From NCBI RefSeq assembly GCF_900100275.1, contig NZ_FNET01000037.1, forward strand, positions 1 through 42,628: 42,628 nucleotides of DNA, written 5' to 3'. Positions 42,411-42,628 of this stretch are shown here, piece after piece. Source of the DNA: Lentzea albidocapillata subsp. violacea. GTDB taxonomy: Bacteria; Actinomycetota; Actinomycetes; Mycobacteriales; Pseudonocardiaceae. Positions within the stretch are counted from its first letter, which is position 1. Each line of letters starts with the position of its first letter. Made by a program: the position numbers and the translations under genes. A model generated the notes under the pieces. It was not told where the DNA came from, ran no database searches, and saw nothing but the letters and a program-made list of their open reading frames with translations.

Positions 42411-42628
42411 ACTCACGCCGGGGAGAAATTCGCACAAGACGCGACTCCGGTCCTGGCTGTGCTCGACCGAGTCGGCAACGGTGACTCCGCCGCAAACACG
42501 CCAGAGTCCACCGAACCGCCGAGGAAATGCCACGGAACTGAGATCGACCTCAGATGACATCGCCGTGAGACAATCAAGAAGCCGCAGGTCACACAAGATC
42601 AACATGTCACGCGCGCTGAGACCCTACA
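42411..42628. repeat. Diverged second copy of tniQ 3' end plus right transposon end
   Basis: This segment aligns with 41060-41268. In the tniQ frame it reads TPGEKFAQDATPVLAVLDRV against TPAGANFAQDAVPVLTILDR, then shifts frame near GAGGAAATGCCACG. Both copies share the post-stop sequence: ACTGAG, GTGAGACAA, CCGCAGGTC and CAAGATC. The copies differ by many substitutions and small indels, so this is a remnant of a related but different element rather than a fresh duplication. It ends in TGAGACCCTACA. Confidence 0.8.

Larger units (their letters stand above)
34292..42628. mobile_element. Tn7-like transposon (tnsA-tnsB-tnsC-tniQ) with terminal inverted repeats
   Basis: The left terminus TGTAGGGTCTCA (34292-34303) has an exact inverted copy at 42617-42628, the last bases of the window. 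Inside are four overlapping genes for an endonuclease, a DDE transposase, an AAA+ regulator and a TniQ targeting protein, followed by a cargo region. The TG...CA ends are typical of the Tn7/Mu group. The tnsA-proximal end faces the AAA+/VWA operon; in Tn7 the tnsA-proximal end is the one next to the attachment site. A second right end at 41268 makes a 7.0-kb core and an 8.3-kb whole. The five bases left of the element are GGAAG; those after 41268 are AGATC, so the core lacks a target duplication, and the flank after 42628 is not in the window. Confidence 0.85.

Noticed and set aside
42248..42484. A 78-codon plus-strand gene near the right end
   Set aside because: It is antisense to the Tn3 fragment and runs into the tniQ remnant; both of those have recognisable homology while this frame has none.
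34292..42628. A CRISPR-associated transposon
   Set aside because: No cas12k, Cascade gene, spacer-repeat array or tracrRNA-like repeat was seen inside or beside the element, and TniQ is of the long TnsD-like size.

Overview
The window is very GC-rich DNA with actinomycete-style codon use and strong Shine-Dalgarno sites. It suggests a filamentous actinomycete, possibly of the Pseudonocardiales; the genus is a guess. Most of it looks like the inside of an integrative conjugative element or large conjugative plasmid. No housekeeping gene, rRNA or tRNA was recognised, and neither a relaxase nor an element-level integrase with an att site is visible, so the element extends beyond the window.

Layout. 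(1) 1-2246, minus strand: a DNA methyltransferase cut by the window edge, with an overlapping partner that looks like a degenerate methyltransferase. (2) 2247-2780: regulatory region with inverted and direct repeats. (3) 2781-12293, plus strand: a type IV secretion/conjugation operon, running sigma-like HTH protein, VirB2-like pilin, VirB6-like channel protein with a repeated C-terminal tail, PrgI-like protein, VirB4 ATPase, VirD4/TraG coupling ATPase. It resumes at 16426-18472 with a replication-relaxation family protein and a VirB1-like transglycosylase/NlpC peptidase. (4) 12410-16243, minus strand, between the two halves of that operon: a three-gene recombinase module made of a complete tyrosine recombinase, an XRE regulator, and a 790-residue protein with nine tandem zinc ribbons fused to what looks like a dead tyrosine-recombinase domain. 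(5) 18636-23015: loosely spaced minus-strand accessory genes of mostly unknown function. (6) 23579-26574: small regulators, a HAD protein and a secreted HNH nuclease. (7) 26926-33723, minus strand: an operon with a MoxR-type AAA+ ATPase, a VWA protein carrying an HExxH motif, a RAMA-like domain protein and several small proteins, two of them paralogous.

(8) 34292-42628 is a Tn7-like transposon with tnsA, tnsB, tnsC and tniQ/tnsD in one overlapping operon. Its left terminus TGTAGGGTCTCA has an exact inverted match that ends on the last base of the window. A second, degenerate right end lies just after tniQ at 41268. A diverged second copy of the tniQ 3' end plus right end fills 42411-42628. 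Between the two right ends sit a winged-helix cargo gene, a fragment of a Tn3-family transposase and other debris. No cas gene or CRISPR array is present, so targeting should depend on TniQ, whose C-terminus carries several HTH segments including a LysR-like one.

The points I find most unusual are the zinc-ribbon/dead-recombinase trio inserted in the conjugation operon, the doubled right end of the Tn7-like element, the eight Q-[LY]-x-LP-[LF]-D motifs in the VirB6 tail, and the wHTH-AAA+/VWA-HExxH operon.
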